Source: Strobilurus pachycystidiatus (taxonomy: Eukaryota; Basidiomycota; Agaricomycetes; Agaricales; Physalacriaceae). Taken from it: DNA of 64,000 bases. Below are positions 43,148 through 53,580 of this stretch, piece by piece. Position 1 is the first letter of the stretch. Each line of letters begins with the position of its first letter. The position numbers were made by a program, and so were the translations under genes. The stretch covers positions 186,001 through 250,000 of the forward strand of contig JAHLMK010000003.1 in assembly GCA_019915135.1 (NCBI GenBank), read 5' to 3'. The notes beneath the pieces were generated by a model. That model was given only the letters and a program-made list of their open reading frames with translations. It was not told where the DNA came from and made no database searches.

Positions 43148-45828
43148 AGTCGCTGTGAGCAGATTTCATGCAAAACTATGTTCGTCGAAGTCAGATCCGG
43201 GAGGGTAAGCATGTGTCCCTTATAGTCAGTTGCTGGAGATGTCACGAGTCGAATGATCAGATATCACTGGTGGTAATAGAGGAGATTGTATCAATATCTT
43301 TCTGAGCTACACGAGAAACCCCCTCTCCCACTGTAACCAATTTCCCAGGACGTATTGTGTATAGGATTCCAACACATTTCTCCGGGAACGCATTGATGTG
43401 ACACGAGGAAGAGCTCACCAAGTCCGCATTGAGATGACAGTAGTGCAATAGCAGCTTGCCATATTGCGGGCAGCCTCATACCGACCCACTACTCAGATGG
43501 TGACGACTCACAACTTGGGAGAGGGAGATATGTGGGATCACGGACGGCACTCCGCCTCTTTTGGGGACCATCGGGGTTGTCTCATCTAAACCGACAACAC
43601 CAACTCAGTATCAACTCTCTGACGACCGACTACTTGGGTCGGCGACCCTCCATATAACCTTACTTGTGGATTCGTTGCTGCCTTTGATCTGTCGTTGATC
43701 ATGGTATCGGTGCATCGCAATTAGAACATCAATGCGACTGTGTTCCGTAAAATTGTGTCACGGTGTTCAACGAAGACAAGAAAACTTCGTCCGCCGAGAA
43801 CAAACAAATTCAGCGAGAATGTCCGGAAAAGAAACAGCCTACGATTACCACCATATTACGAGTTTTCGTCGGGACTGTGCTTGAGTATGGTGGGTTTCCG
43901 CATGTGCATACGAATGTGTATAGGTTCTCATGGCAATGGAAATCAGTGATCGTCATCCCGGGTGCCAAACTTACGTACATATCTTGTTGATGTTGCAGCT
44001 AATTTACTAGTCTCATACCATCCGTCTGTAGCCACCCTAAAAGGGAACCCGGCCGGCTGTAGCCGGGTTCCCTTGGTGGCTACAGACGGAAGGTAACAGC
44101 CGGCCGGGTTCCCTTTTAGGGTGGCTACAGACGGATGGGTATGAGACTACTAATTTACATTTGATCAAGAATCGATCGGGCACTCTACGTGCATCGGCGA
44201 ACCTTTGGGTCCGTGCCGCGTATTTATATTTGTTTATTACTTCCACAGAATTGTTGTTGCTTACGCGGCACGATCCACTGGACACGCTGGTTGTGACAGG
44301 TGCGCACATACATAGGGACTACAGCGACGATTTCTTTGAAAAGAGGCGGACGTTGGACCGAGGTGGCTTATGGACTATTTGAAACCAGGCCGCACAGTTC
44401 GATCAAGTCCGCCACAGCATCACGATGAGTCGACCGCCGATTTCCAGGAAATCAATGCGATTCAGATCTTCATCATGAGGGGGGGGCAACGGGAGAAGAC
44501 CAATAGCGGGAGCGGAGGTTTCGTCATCTATGTCCAACGGTTGTGCAACCGCGGAATGGGAGAAGCGTATGTTGAGATCTTGGGGTCTTGATTCCTCAAA
44601 GAGATACTCCGATTGATTGATTGATTGTGACAGTGATTTTGTGATTGATGAGGTACGGCGTTCACGGCGACACTACCAGCGCTTCCATGCCTCGGGGGCA
44701 GAGGGACTTGGCAACCCATCGTGTTGGCGGTATACGTAGCCAACTCTCTGTCACCACTTCTTTGCCCAGGTTGTGGCCATGTACAGATGATGGGTGTGCG
44801 CACTGCGCGACTTTGATTGATGGTCCCTCCAAATTGAGAAGTCAGGCAGGCACGGTCCACCGAAGTGATCTAATTCGTGTTCGGAACCACCTGAGCACAT
44901 TCCGAGTATGCAAATACGCGTCGGATACGTTCTAGAGAGCATAAAAATGTATACAAATGTCCCCCGATGAGAAACAAAAAGAATGGTACCGACAAAGGTC
45001 GGACTCGAACCCTCGGACGGCAGTTGCCCCGGACCGGGGTGCTGTACGCAGGCGAAGGGATGTTTAGTTTCCACGGCCCTCACTGCACAATTTGCTTGCC
45101 CAGAATTCTTCCTACGCCACGGCATGTCACCTACGACGCGGACCACACTCACGAGAACGAGCTCGCACACGGCCCCATACTCAAGCACGTCTCCCCCCCA
45201 TGATCTCTGCTCTCGACACGCAGATGATCAGCACTACCGCTTTCGCTGATCTTCCGTAACTAGCTATCCTCATAGTCTTGCATCAGGTCGGGTTCTCGAG
45301 GGCGAGTGTAATTTCGCAGGCCCTCGCCGTCACTGCCGTATGCTCCTCTCTGTCTGTTCCCAAGTCCTTGAGACTGATGCCGTCTACATGGATTTGCCCC
45401 GAAACGCCAAAAACGATTTGTCACTGCCGCATGCGTCTTACCAATTGATCTGATTATTGTACCTCCCTCTGTGGACCCTGGTCTCTCTGACGCCGACGTT
45501 CTGGCGACGAGCTCGTGGGATGCTGTCCCTAACGCAAACATAGGTGGTTTTGAAACAGTCTCAGCCGCACGTTTCATATGTCGATGTGGTTCGCGCAATG
45601 CGCGGTTTTGTGCATGTCTTCAAGTCAATCTTCGTATCAGTCCCGTGTCTGTATCTATGCGTTCCTTCTGTACCAGGATCCTCTACGTCTTGTCGTTTCC
45701 CAGAATGGAACAGGGTTGTATGCAGCTTTTGATGACGTGAGAAGCAGGGGTCTCACCGTATGGCATATGGCGGGGCGATGCTATTCCTGCACATGCCTCT
45801 TCGCGATTTTTGTCGTTTGTTGGTCCAG
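43148..45828. other. Non-coding or unrecognised stretch with a Mutator-type MITE
   Basis: Apart from the 142-bp MITE at 44008 I find no gene I can support. Plausible-looking short frames occur at 45,260-45,598 (minus) and 45,544-45,760 (plus), directly next to the LINE insertion; they might be parts of a gene split by it. Confidence 0.35.
44008..44149. mobile_element. Foldback Mutator-type MITE (142 bp)
   Basis: Almost the whole element is an inverted repeat: TAGTCTCATACC at the left tip, GGTATGAGACTA at the right, and arms through ATCCGTCTGTAGCCACCC and AAAGGGAACCCGGCCGGC. Inside, a second hairpin repeats GTCTGTAGCCACC. A perfect 9-bp duplication CTAATTTAC flanks it (43999-44007 and 44150-44158), the usual size for Mutator-like elements. 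Confidence 0.85.
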
Positions 45829-45843
45829 TTCAATACGACAATG
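45829..45843. repeat. Target-site duplication, left side of the second LINE
   Basis: TTCAATACGACAATG directly abuts the poly(A) (poly-T on +). The same 15 bp follow the LINE 5' end at 56669-56683. Confidence 0.9.
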
Positions 45844-45866
45844 TTTTTTTTTTTTTTTTTTTTTTT
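45844..45866 (-). repeat. Poly(A) tail of the second LINE
   Basis: 23 T on the plus strand, immediately next to the target-site duplication. Confidence 0.9.
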
Positions 45867-47105
45867 GGACAGGCGTTTAAAGTAGGAATTGGCAGTCGAC
45901 TGGTCGACTCCGAGTCCCCGCTAAGATAGAGGCTATGAGGCCATAGGGTGTATGATAAGGACGTGGTGTAATATCGCGAAAGGGTTAGATCTGGGGTTAG
46001 TCCGTTGTCCGGGAGGAAATGCACTTTTGCACACCCTACGAGGGTAGTGTGGGGATTGAACCGGGCGCTTAAGTTACCGCGCTTTCGTAATTGGGGTCCA
46101 GACCCACTAAAACCTCCTTCTGACGAACTCTCTTGTAATCTAACCACGTTTCGCGTTGGAGCTCGTTCGCTGTCGCGCCCCGCCACGTATTCCACACCTT
46201 ATTAGGTGTGACGTACTTGCTCTTTCCTTGTTTTGCTGTGATATAGTCTACTAATAGGATCTCATTTAGTCTCTCCACCCAGCGATTCCGGATTTCTTTT
46301 TCCGTGTGGAACCTCTGCGGGTCGTCGCCCCGGGTTATTTTCCTTTCGCATCGTAGTGCCCATATGAATTGGGCTGCCGCGGGATACACCAACTGCGTTA
46401 GTCTTTCTGCTCCTTCATCTTGTTTTCCTTTGTCATCTCGGATTGTTAGTAGCCCGCATGCTGTTACCGCGCCGAGGCTCGGTCTTTCCCAGTGGGATGT
46501 TCTTCTCTTCAGCAGGGATTTTGTCAATTCCCATACTATCTCTCTCCCAGGGACTTGGCATTCCGTTAGGATATGTTCCATGGTATCCGTCGTATCGCAG
46601 TGAGAGCATCTTCCCCTAATTTCATAGTTAGGGATTTTGTCCCAGTATGACCCGACCTTGTAGGCTCCGTGTATGATGCGCCAGAGGAAGCCCTTTATCT
46701 TCCTATCGAAGTTCCTATTTCTGATGGATTTCCAGATGATTTCGTCATTTGGGAGGAAGCCCAGGTATTCTTTCGCTTTCCATCTTGTCACGTCCATATT
46801 CATTAGGGTATCCCGGCGGTTAGGTCCCTTTTGAGATTCTCTAATCATCGCGTACGCTCGGCTCTGTGTCATTTCGCTTAGTAGCGCGCCTCGCAGTTCG
46901 AAGTTCAAGGGTGTTCTTAGGTCTAGCGCGTCTTGTTTCCTTCCTTCCGTTGGGGCCTTCATTGCCCTTGTCACCACACTATTCCATGTCCTCCACTCCT
47001 CTACCGTTTTCGGGTTCGGATTTCGAAAGGTCGTCTTGGCTGACCGTGCGCGCAGGTTCCCGACTAACGCCTTGTATATATCTGCTGCTTGTATGCCGTG
47101 CCACC

Positions 47106-47113
47106 CTTCGTCC
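47106..47113. repeat. 8-bp target duplication of hAT MITE copy 3 (left)
   Basis: CTTCGTCC, repeated exactly at 48277-48284. Eight-bp duplications are characteristic of hAT transposition. Confidence 0.9.
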
Positions 47114-48276
47114 TAGAGACCTTCACGAGTCTCGAGGATCCAGTGAGTACTCGAGACTCGACTCGCCTCGGGCACTCGCAGGACTCGATCCCCGAGACTC
47201 GCGGATCTTGCCGGGGCGAGTCCGAACACGAGTCGCGAGCAGGGCTTCGGTCGTGTGAGTACTCATGGCGAGTACTCACACGGACTCGCGCAGTTCTCTG
47301 ACGGTTAAAGACCTCAGACAAACTGTGAGCCGAGCGTGCAGCAAGCGTGTTGTACGCTCGTTCTTAATGAAATTTGATCTGATCACTCCGGATCAATATC
47401 CCGGATCCCAAGCGAGCGAGCGAGATTGATCGCGATCAATCTCTTGCTCTTCTCCTGCCTCCACCACCATGGGGTTGACGATTCGTCAACCCTGCCAGTC
47501 TGACAATTGTCATCTGGCTTTGGACGACACCCTCATGCCCCACAATAGGGCGCGGACGACTTCTGAGGTCCGTTGCTAGGGCGCCGCGGCCTTGGCAACG
47601 GGCCAACCAGGACGCGTAAGCCCCCATACATGGGCAGCAGACGCTGAACGGCGACAATAGCGGCCATCCAGAGGCCTCGGCACTTTGGAAGGACCTCTGA
47701 AGTGCTGCTCGGCAGGCCTGGGGACTGGATTGGGCGGGATGACCGGTGCGCGGTGCGTTTGCGAATGACGCGCACACCCAGGTGCGTGTCTCAAATTTCA
47801 TTCATTTGATGTCTCTGGCCATTGATCTATTTATTCATGCAGCATGCCGCATGCCGCACACACTCGCATCTCCGCCACCCAACCACACTCAACGTCACTA
47901 CCGCACGGCACACACCTCCTCGTCACCTCGTTGTGGTTCTTCCTATAATGTCAACTCCCTCGCCGCCCCGCCGCCGCCCTCGCTAATCATGTACTCATGC
48001 CCGGCTGAGGCCCCCCGCGCAATTGCTCGGGGGGATTCGTCGTGCATGACAGATGAACACTGCGAGTACTGCACGAGTACTCGCCTGAGTACCCGTGAGT
48101 ACTCATAACAACTCGAATCAACATGAGTACTCGCCGGACCCGTGAGTACTCGACTCGCGGGACTCGAGTCTTTACCAGTGCGAGTCTTGACACGAGTCGC
48201 GGGCACTGATTTGGCCCATGAGTACTCGTGACTGCGAGTCCGAGTCGACTCGAGTCAAGACTCGTGAAGGTCTCTA
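47114..48276. mobile_element. hAT-type MITE, copy 3 (full length, inside LINE ORF2)
   Basis: 1,163 bp with the same terminal inverted repeats (TAGAGACCTTCACGAGTCT...) and subterminal GAGTACTC and CGAGTC arrays as copy 2. It is flanked by a perfect 8-bp duplication. As it lies inside the LINE, it is the younger of the two insertions. Confidence 0.92.
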
Positions 48277-51200
48277 CTTCGTCCTCTCTCTGCTTCAGGT
48301 CCTTGGTAATATTTCTGATTACTCTTGAGCGTTCCGGTTTCCTAATCCATATCTCGAGATCGTAGTTGTTTGGTGTTGACTTGATTAATTTCAGGAGTGT
48401 TGCCGCCATAGCTCCCTCCCGGCTTTTCACTTTTTCGGGGAAGGACCACTCCTTGTTGGTCACCGCCCCGCTGCTATCGTGGAGTGTCCAGGCTCCTCCC
48501 GTGATTGGTTCGTCCGAATTCTCCCCCAAACAGTATGCTTCAATCCATGCTTCCGCTCGAGGGTTCTCTCCTTCCCGGCTTCTCGGTTGTGCGACTCCGT
48601 TCGCCTGTGGTATCTTCCCGGTGAAGACTCGGAACAAGTCTGTCATGGTGGTGCCCGTCTTCGTTAGTTGGGGGTCGAAGGTGATTCCGCCTTCACTTTC
48701 TTGTTCAGTGGGTTCTTTATCCTGGATATTTTGGTCCCACCTTACCTCTCGGGCGGGGTTCCAGCGAGATTGGATGTTCATGACTATTTTCGCCGCTTGA
48801 ATTGCGCATTTCTCTGGGTGTTCGCATTCGTGTATCTCCCTGTCGTGTTGGCAGTACTCACACCTGCATTTGCCTTCGTCGTCGTGGCCTATTTCTGGAT
48901 CGAGGAATCTTGTTACCGAGGTGATCAGGTCTTTAACTTTCTCAATTTTGTGTACTGTCCGGAGGCATCTACTGAACTTCATATTGTCCACTCGCCTTTC
49001 TCCGTCTTGCATCCCGAAGTGATGCCATGCGGGCATGTCCTCCGTGACGCTTCTTGCCGGGGCAATCCATTCCGGTCGTGCGCCATATTTTTCGCCAATC
49101 TTCAGCATGCTGATAAGTTCCTTTGGTAGTTTCGAGTTCTTGTTTTTGAGAACCGACCAGGTCTGGAAAGCAGGGTTGCACCTCGCTTCCTTGTCCACCT
49201 TTTTCGCGTCTGATTGAGTGATACTATACTTCATCAGTTCTAGGGCTACGAAAGCCCATGCTGGTCTGTCCTTCCCGTACTTGTGGAAGTCCTTTAGTCT
49301 CATTATTTCTATGGCTTCGTTACGAGTTTTGATGTCGACCAGACCTACGCCACCTTTGTCTCTTTTGCTGTACATTACATGAGCATTTACGGTTGGGGTC
49401 GCCGTGGACCCCCATGCAAAGTCTCTCACGATCTTTGATAGCTGTCGTTCTATCAGGTCTGGCATACCTTGTGCAGCCGTCAGGAATTGGGAGCAGCCTG
49501 CGATCAATGGCTGTGCGAGTTTTGCCCGTCCGTCTATCGTGAGGGTCATCGATTCCCATGGTGCGAGTTTCATCCTTACTCGGTCTATCACCGTTGACCA
49601 TGTTGCTTCCTGATCTAGACGGTTCCCTATCTTGTCTCCTAGCGATCGTGTCGCCTCTCCGTCCCTTGCTATCTCGATGTTCCTACTTATCTGATCGTGT
49701 TCTGGGTTGAGCTTCCTGGTCTCAATCACCTGTCTCCTGTATTCCGCTGTTCCCACAGGAATTATCACTGTTTTCTCGATGTTAAATTTTGCCTTTGAGG
49801 CTATGCACCACTCCTCCAATATCGCCTGTAAGTCTTCAAACTTGTCTGTTTCCGAGAGGTACACGGTTGTGTCATCTGCGAATAGCGAGAGCTTCAGTTT
49901 CTCAAGCATGCCTGGGATTTTGTATCCTTCCAACGGGGATTGCCTTATTGACTCTGCAAGCGGTTCAATCGCTAGGTCGAATAGTAGACATGACAATGGG
50001 TCTCCCTGCCTAACGCCCCTTGTTACTTTATATCGTGTGCTTGTTACTCCGTTTACTATCACCGCGGTGTACGCGTCTTCATACAGTGCTTTAACAGTGT
50101 TGGTGAAGTGTTCGGGGAAACCTAGTGCCTCCAGTGTTCGCCACAGGTAGTCGTGAGCTACCTTGTCATATGCTTTTTCTTGGTCGAGGGCGACGATTGC
50201 CCCGTTTTGCTCTGTGGCTTCTGCGTAGTTTATCATCAGTCTCGTGAGTCTGATAGGGTCGAATATACTTCTTCCCTTAATGAATCCTGTTTGATCCTTG
50301 TTAATTACAGTTGGTGCCGCCTCCGCTAGTTTAATCGACAGGGCTTTTGTAAATATCTTGTAGTCTGAGTTCAGGAGGGTAATTGGTCGATAGTTCCCTA
50401 CTTCTCGTATGTCCTTTTTCTTATATATGGGGCAGAGCCACCCTTCTGCGAAGCCGGTCGTTTTTACTATGCCGTGTTTCTCTATGTCGTTAAAAACTAC
50501 TGTGAGCATCTCTACTATACTGAAACTATCCTCTCCTTTGGCTTGGCGTGCCTCATGTCTCTTATTCAGACTTTTCCACAGTTCGTATGGTAGACCCAGC
50601 GTTCCTGTGGCCGACCCATTTTTCGCTGTCTTCAGGGCTTGTAGTACTTCGTGTTCCGTTAACTTCGTTGCTAGTGTCTGCCTCATTTCGGGAGGGAGCC
50701 GTTCTCGCATTTGGCTTAGAACTTTCTCGATTATATTCTCTCGTTCCTGTGGTGATGCCTCCGGTTCCTGGGCTTGTAGTTCATCGTTATGCTTTCGGAA
50801 CTCCTCCGCTATTTCATCCGACCTTTTAACATACGCGGGTGGGTTTGAGCCCACCTTCCTGACTTCGAAAATAACGTCTCGCGGTTTGGTTCTCCTGCTT
50901 GTGGCGAACCATTCTTTGCTGTTTGTCTCTGCGTATCGCGCGTAGTTTACTTTCGTCATGATTTGTCTGTCTTCAAGGGCTGCCCTTTTTATCTTATCTA
51001 ATTCTCTTCTGATTGCCGTCGCTTCCTTGTTCCGGGTTTCCGGATCTTTATACGTGTCCACTTCATTCACTACTTCTTCGAGCCTTGATTCCAGGCTTCT
51101 TTCGTGCTGTTCTTGCTTTCGTTTGATCAACCTGCTTGCTTTTTGGGCCTTGTCTCTAATTCCTCTACTAGTTTCAGCCCAGATTGTTTGCGGGTTGGTT

Positions 51201-52818
51201 TCTTCGGTGCGCGTCTCGTCCGAGGTGTACTTTTTGATCTCGGCCATTTTCTCCTTCAGGTACTCCTCAATCTGGCCTAGGAACTTCTGATTCGACGTTA
51301 GATGTAACGGCATTGTCCACCTTCCATTGCCTATGAACGGCATCTTTGGGTCTGTGAGCTCGACGGAGACTTCTAGATGGTCGGATTTTATCCCGCTCGG
51401 TTGTATGCTCCAGGCCCGACATTTTCGATACAGATCTTGTCTGATGTAGATTCTGTCTATCCGTGACCAGATGGCTCTTTTCTTTGTTGGGTGGTGATAT
51501 GTGTATGCTTTTGTGTTCGGGTTTGTCTTTCGCCATCCATCTGTCAGGTTCAGGATTCTTTTAAGGTCCAGTAAGGCTTCAATCGCCTTCTCGTCATCCG
51601 CCGCGCCCGACTCTCTGTCTAGAGGGTCTTCTGTGATGTTTGCGTCTGTGGTTAGGATGTTAGGCTTTCTCAGTCTATGTGAGTCTATCTCCTCGATTAT
51701 ATCCTTCCAAAATTTCTCGTTTTCCCTTTCGTTATTCGGGGCGTAAGCCGCGAGGATGTTAATGGGGGCCCCTTCTCTCCACGGGATCTCTACTTGGATC
51801 GCTCTTCCGGCTATCAGGGCTGTGGCCTTTGCTTCTTTTGCGTTTCTAATCAGTTCCTTGTTCACTAGGACCGTGACTCCTCCTTTTCCGGCTTCATGAT
51901 TAGGAAATTTCGTGTGGAATGCTTTCACTCTCTCGCTGTATCGTTCTTCTATCATTGTTTCCAGTTCGTCCGTCATGTGGGTCTCATATAGCGCCAGGAC
52001 CCCGATTTTGTCTTGTCTCATATGTCGGATTAGAAGCGGCCACTTGTCGATGCTTTTTCTCTTCTCTTTCTTTGCGAATCTGCCGTTCATGTTTAGTGAC
52101 ACGATTTTGGTGTGAGCTTTGGTTGTTCGGACGTGGGTTCTGAAGTTTTCTTCTTCTCCCTCATCTTCTTCTGTTGGTTGACTGTTTTGGTTTTCCGTTT
52201 CTCTTTCTTCTGTGTTGTCCCAGTTCAGGTCAGGTGGTTCCCGCTCCTCTTCGGAAGATTCGTCGCCTGATTGGCTTCCCTCTTCGACGTTGGTCGGTTG
52301 TTCCCCGTGGGCGAGTTCCTCTCCTGCGGCGTGCTCGCCCGTACTATGTCTCCTACTCGTGTGATTTCCTCGCTTGTTTCTAATTCTTGCTTGTTTCCTC
52401 CTTATAGTCTCCTGTCGTCCTCTGTCTGCTGATTTTTGTTTTTTTCGAGAGTCATCGTTCGGGTCGCCGTCCCCATCATTGGATTCAGCATTACCTCCGG
52501 CTTTGGTCGACTCGTTCTCATCTCCGCGTTGCTGGATTGCAGACGCTTTCCCGTTTTGGGTCATTCTTCCCGTTCTGTCTTCAAGCTGGGCGCTTTCGGG
52601 AGGGTTTGCCCGCTGTCTAGCCCGAGAAGAGCAAAGTGCAGGAACCTCGAGGGGGTTCTCTGACTGGAAGAAGGTGGATGTACTCATGACAGTCCAGTTA
52701 GGTAGGGGGATCGAGTCGAGTTGCCGTGCCGGTTGCTTGTCTACCGTCTACTCCTTGTCCTATCTAGGGCAAGCACTAGCTAGGGGATTGCTCTCATTAC
52801 TGTCTCTCTCCCGTTCCT

Positions 52819-53331
52819 TCACTTCTTATTCCACTTCTTCCCGCCGCTTCTTTGCGGCTTCCATCTGGGTGGGGCTTGTTTCTCTTCCCTCTCGATCTGG
52901 TCTGAGTCCTTCTCTCTTCTGCTCTCGCTGCGGTACGTGTTTGCTTTGTTCGGGGTGTTGTTCCAGCGCGCAAAAGCTTTGTCGGCTTCCATCAGAGTCC
53001 TTGACTTCTGTCCGACGTCTTGCTTCCTGATCCTTTCCCCTTCTTCCTTCCCTCTCTTCTCCTTTTCGATTTCTTCCCATTTCTTCTTCCACCCCACCGG
53101 TTGCGCTTTCGCGCTGCTCTCATCTCTCCTTTTGTCCACTCGGCGTATCACATTCGGGTGGTGTTTTCCTCTGTGACCGACTCGCTTTTCCCTCTGTTTC
53201 GGGGTGTAGGTGTTGAGGCCGATTGGACTACACAGAGTTGAGTACACAAATAGGTGCTTCCTGCGCGCCGATTCGTTATTGGGTTTCATCATTTTGAGCG
53301 GCGAGTGGCGTTGTGTTTGGTGTTGTTCCAA
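52819..53331 (-). CDS. Small basic ORF between LINE ORF1 and ORF2
   Basis: 170 aa starting MEQHQTQRHSPLKMMKPNNE, very rich in Lys, Arg and Glu with long charged helices (KKKWEEIEKEKRGKEEGERI) and a basic end. It is in a different frame from ORF2 and ends 131 nt before the ORF2 ATG. It may be a third LINE protein, or translated leader; I recognise no domain. Confidence 0.4.
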   Translation of the reverse strand: MEQHQTQRHSPLKMMKPNNESARRKHLFVYSTLCSPIGLNTYTPKQREKRVGHRGKHHPNVIRRVDKRRDESSAKAQPVGWKKKWEEIEKEKRGKEEGERIRKQDVGQKSRTLMEADKAFARWNNTPNKANTYRSESRREKDSDQIEREEKQAPPRWKPQRSGGKKWNKK

Positions 53332-53580
53332 GTGTCTCAGGCCTCGTGTTTTTTCTTTGAACTCATCATCTGTCTTATCATTTTTGTATCAGACCTAAAT
53401 TCATAAAGAACCCATAAATATATTGATGTGTAGGTTTTGTAACAGTTCTAATGGGCTTCATTTATAGTAGTACAGTAAGGGAAGGAGTGTGCGGCGCTCT
53501 TCCTATCGACGAGAGAGTAAAGTGAGTGTAAGACGATGCGGCGGTGCCATAATTTTATCGCTCTTGTCGGTTCCCGGTGT

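Larger units (their letters stand above)
46069..52687 (-). pseudogene. LINE ORF2 (endonuclease, reverse transcriptase, decayed RNase H, zinc motif), split by a MITE
   Basis: From ATG at 52687. The N-terminal ~190 residues are charged and disordered. The endonuclease follows: IVSLNMNG, LYETHM, TTDANI, SDHLEVSVEL. The reverse transcriptase: NYRPITLLNSDYKIFTKALS, TGFIKGRSIFD, IVALDQEKAYDKV (first Asp), RGVRQGDPLSCLLFDLAIEP and LFADDTTVYL at about residue 936. An RNase H-like fold follows (GGAWTLHDSSGAVTNKEW, SREGAMAATLLKLI, LEIWIRKPERSRVI) without the usual catalytic acids. There the MITE (47114-48276) breaks the frame. The rest continues beyond it from 47113 as DEGWHGIQAADIYKALVGNL, and ends with a CX2CX7HX4C motif (CSHCDTTDTMEHILTEC). 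Apart from the MITE it looks functional. Confidence 0.88.

Noticed and set aside
44983..45030. Possible tRNA gene on the minus strand (GGTTCGAGTCC, a perfect B-box/T-loop)
   Set aside because: No matching acceptor stem, D arm or A-box was found upstream at a workable distance, and the T-stem does not pair well. It is at most a chance B-box or an old tRNA-derived fragment.
47987..48276. C-terminal ~96 residues of the long LINE ORF2 frame
   Set aside because: This part is read from the MITE (GAGTACTC repeats), not LINE coding sequence; the true continuation is at 47113-46069.
48366..53030. Long plus-strand frames opposite the LINE (for example 50409-50945, 52374-53030)
   Set aside because: Shadows of LINE ORF2 in antisense, rich in Ser/Leu/Phe from complementary codons.
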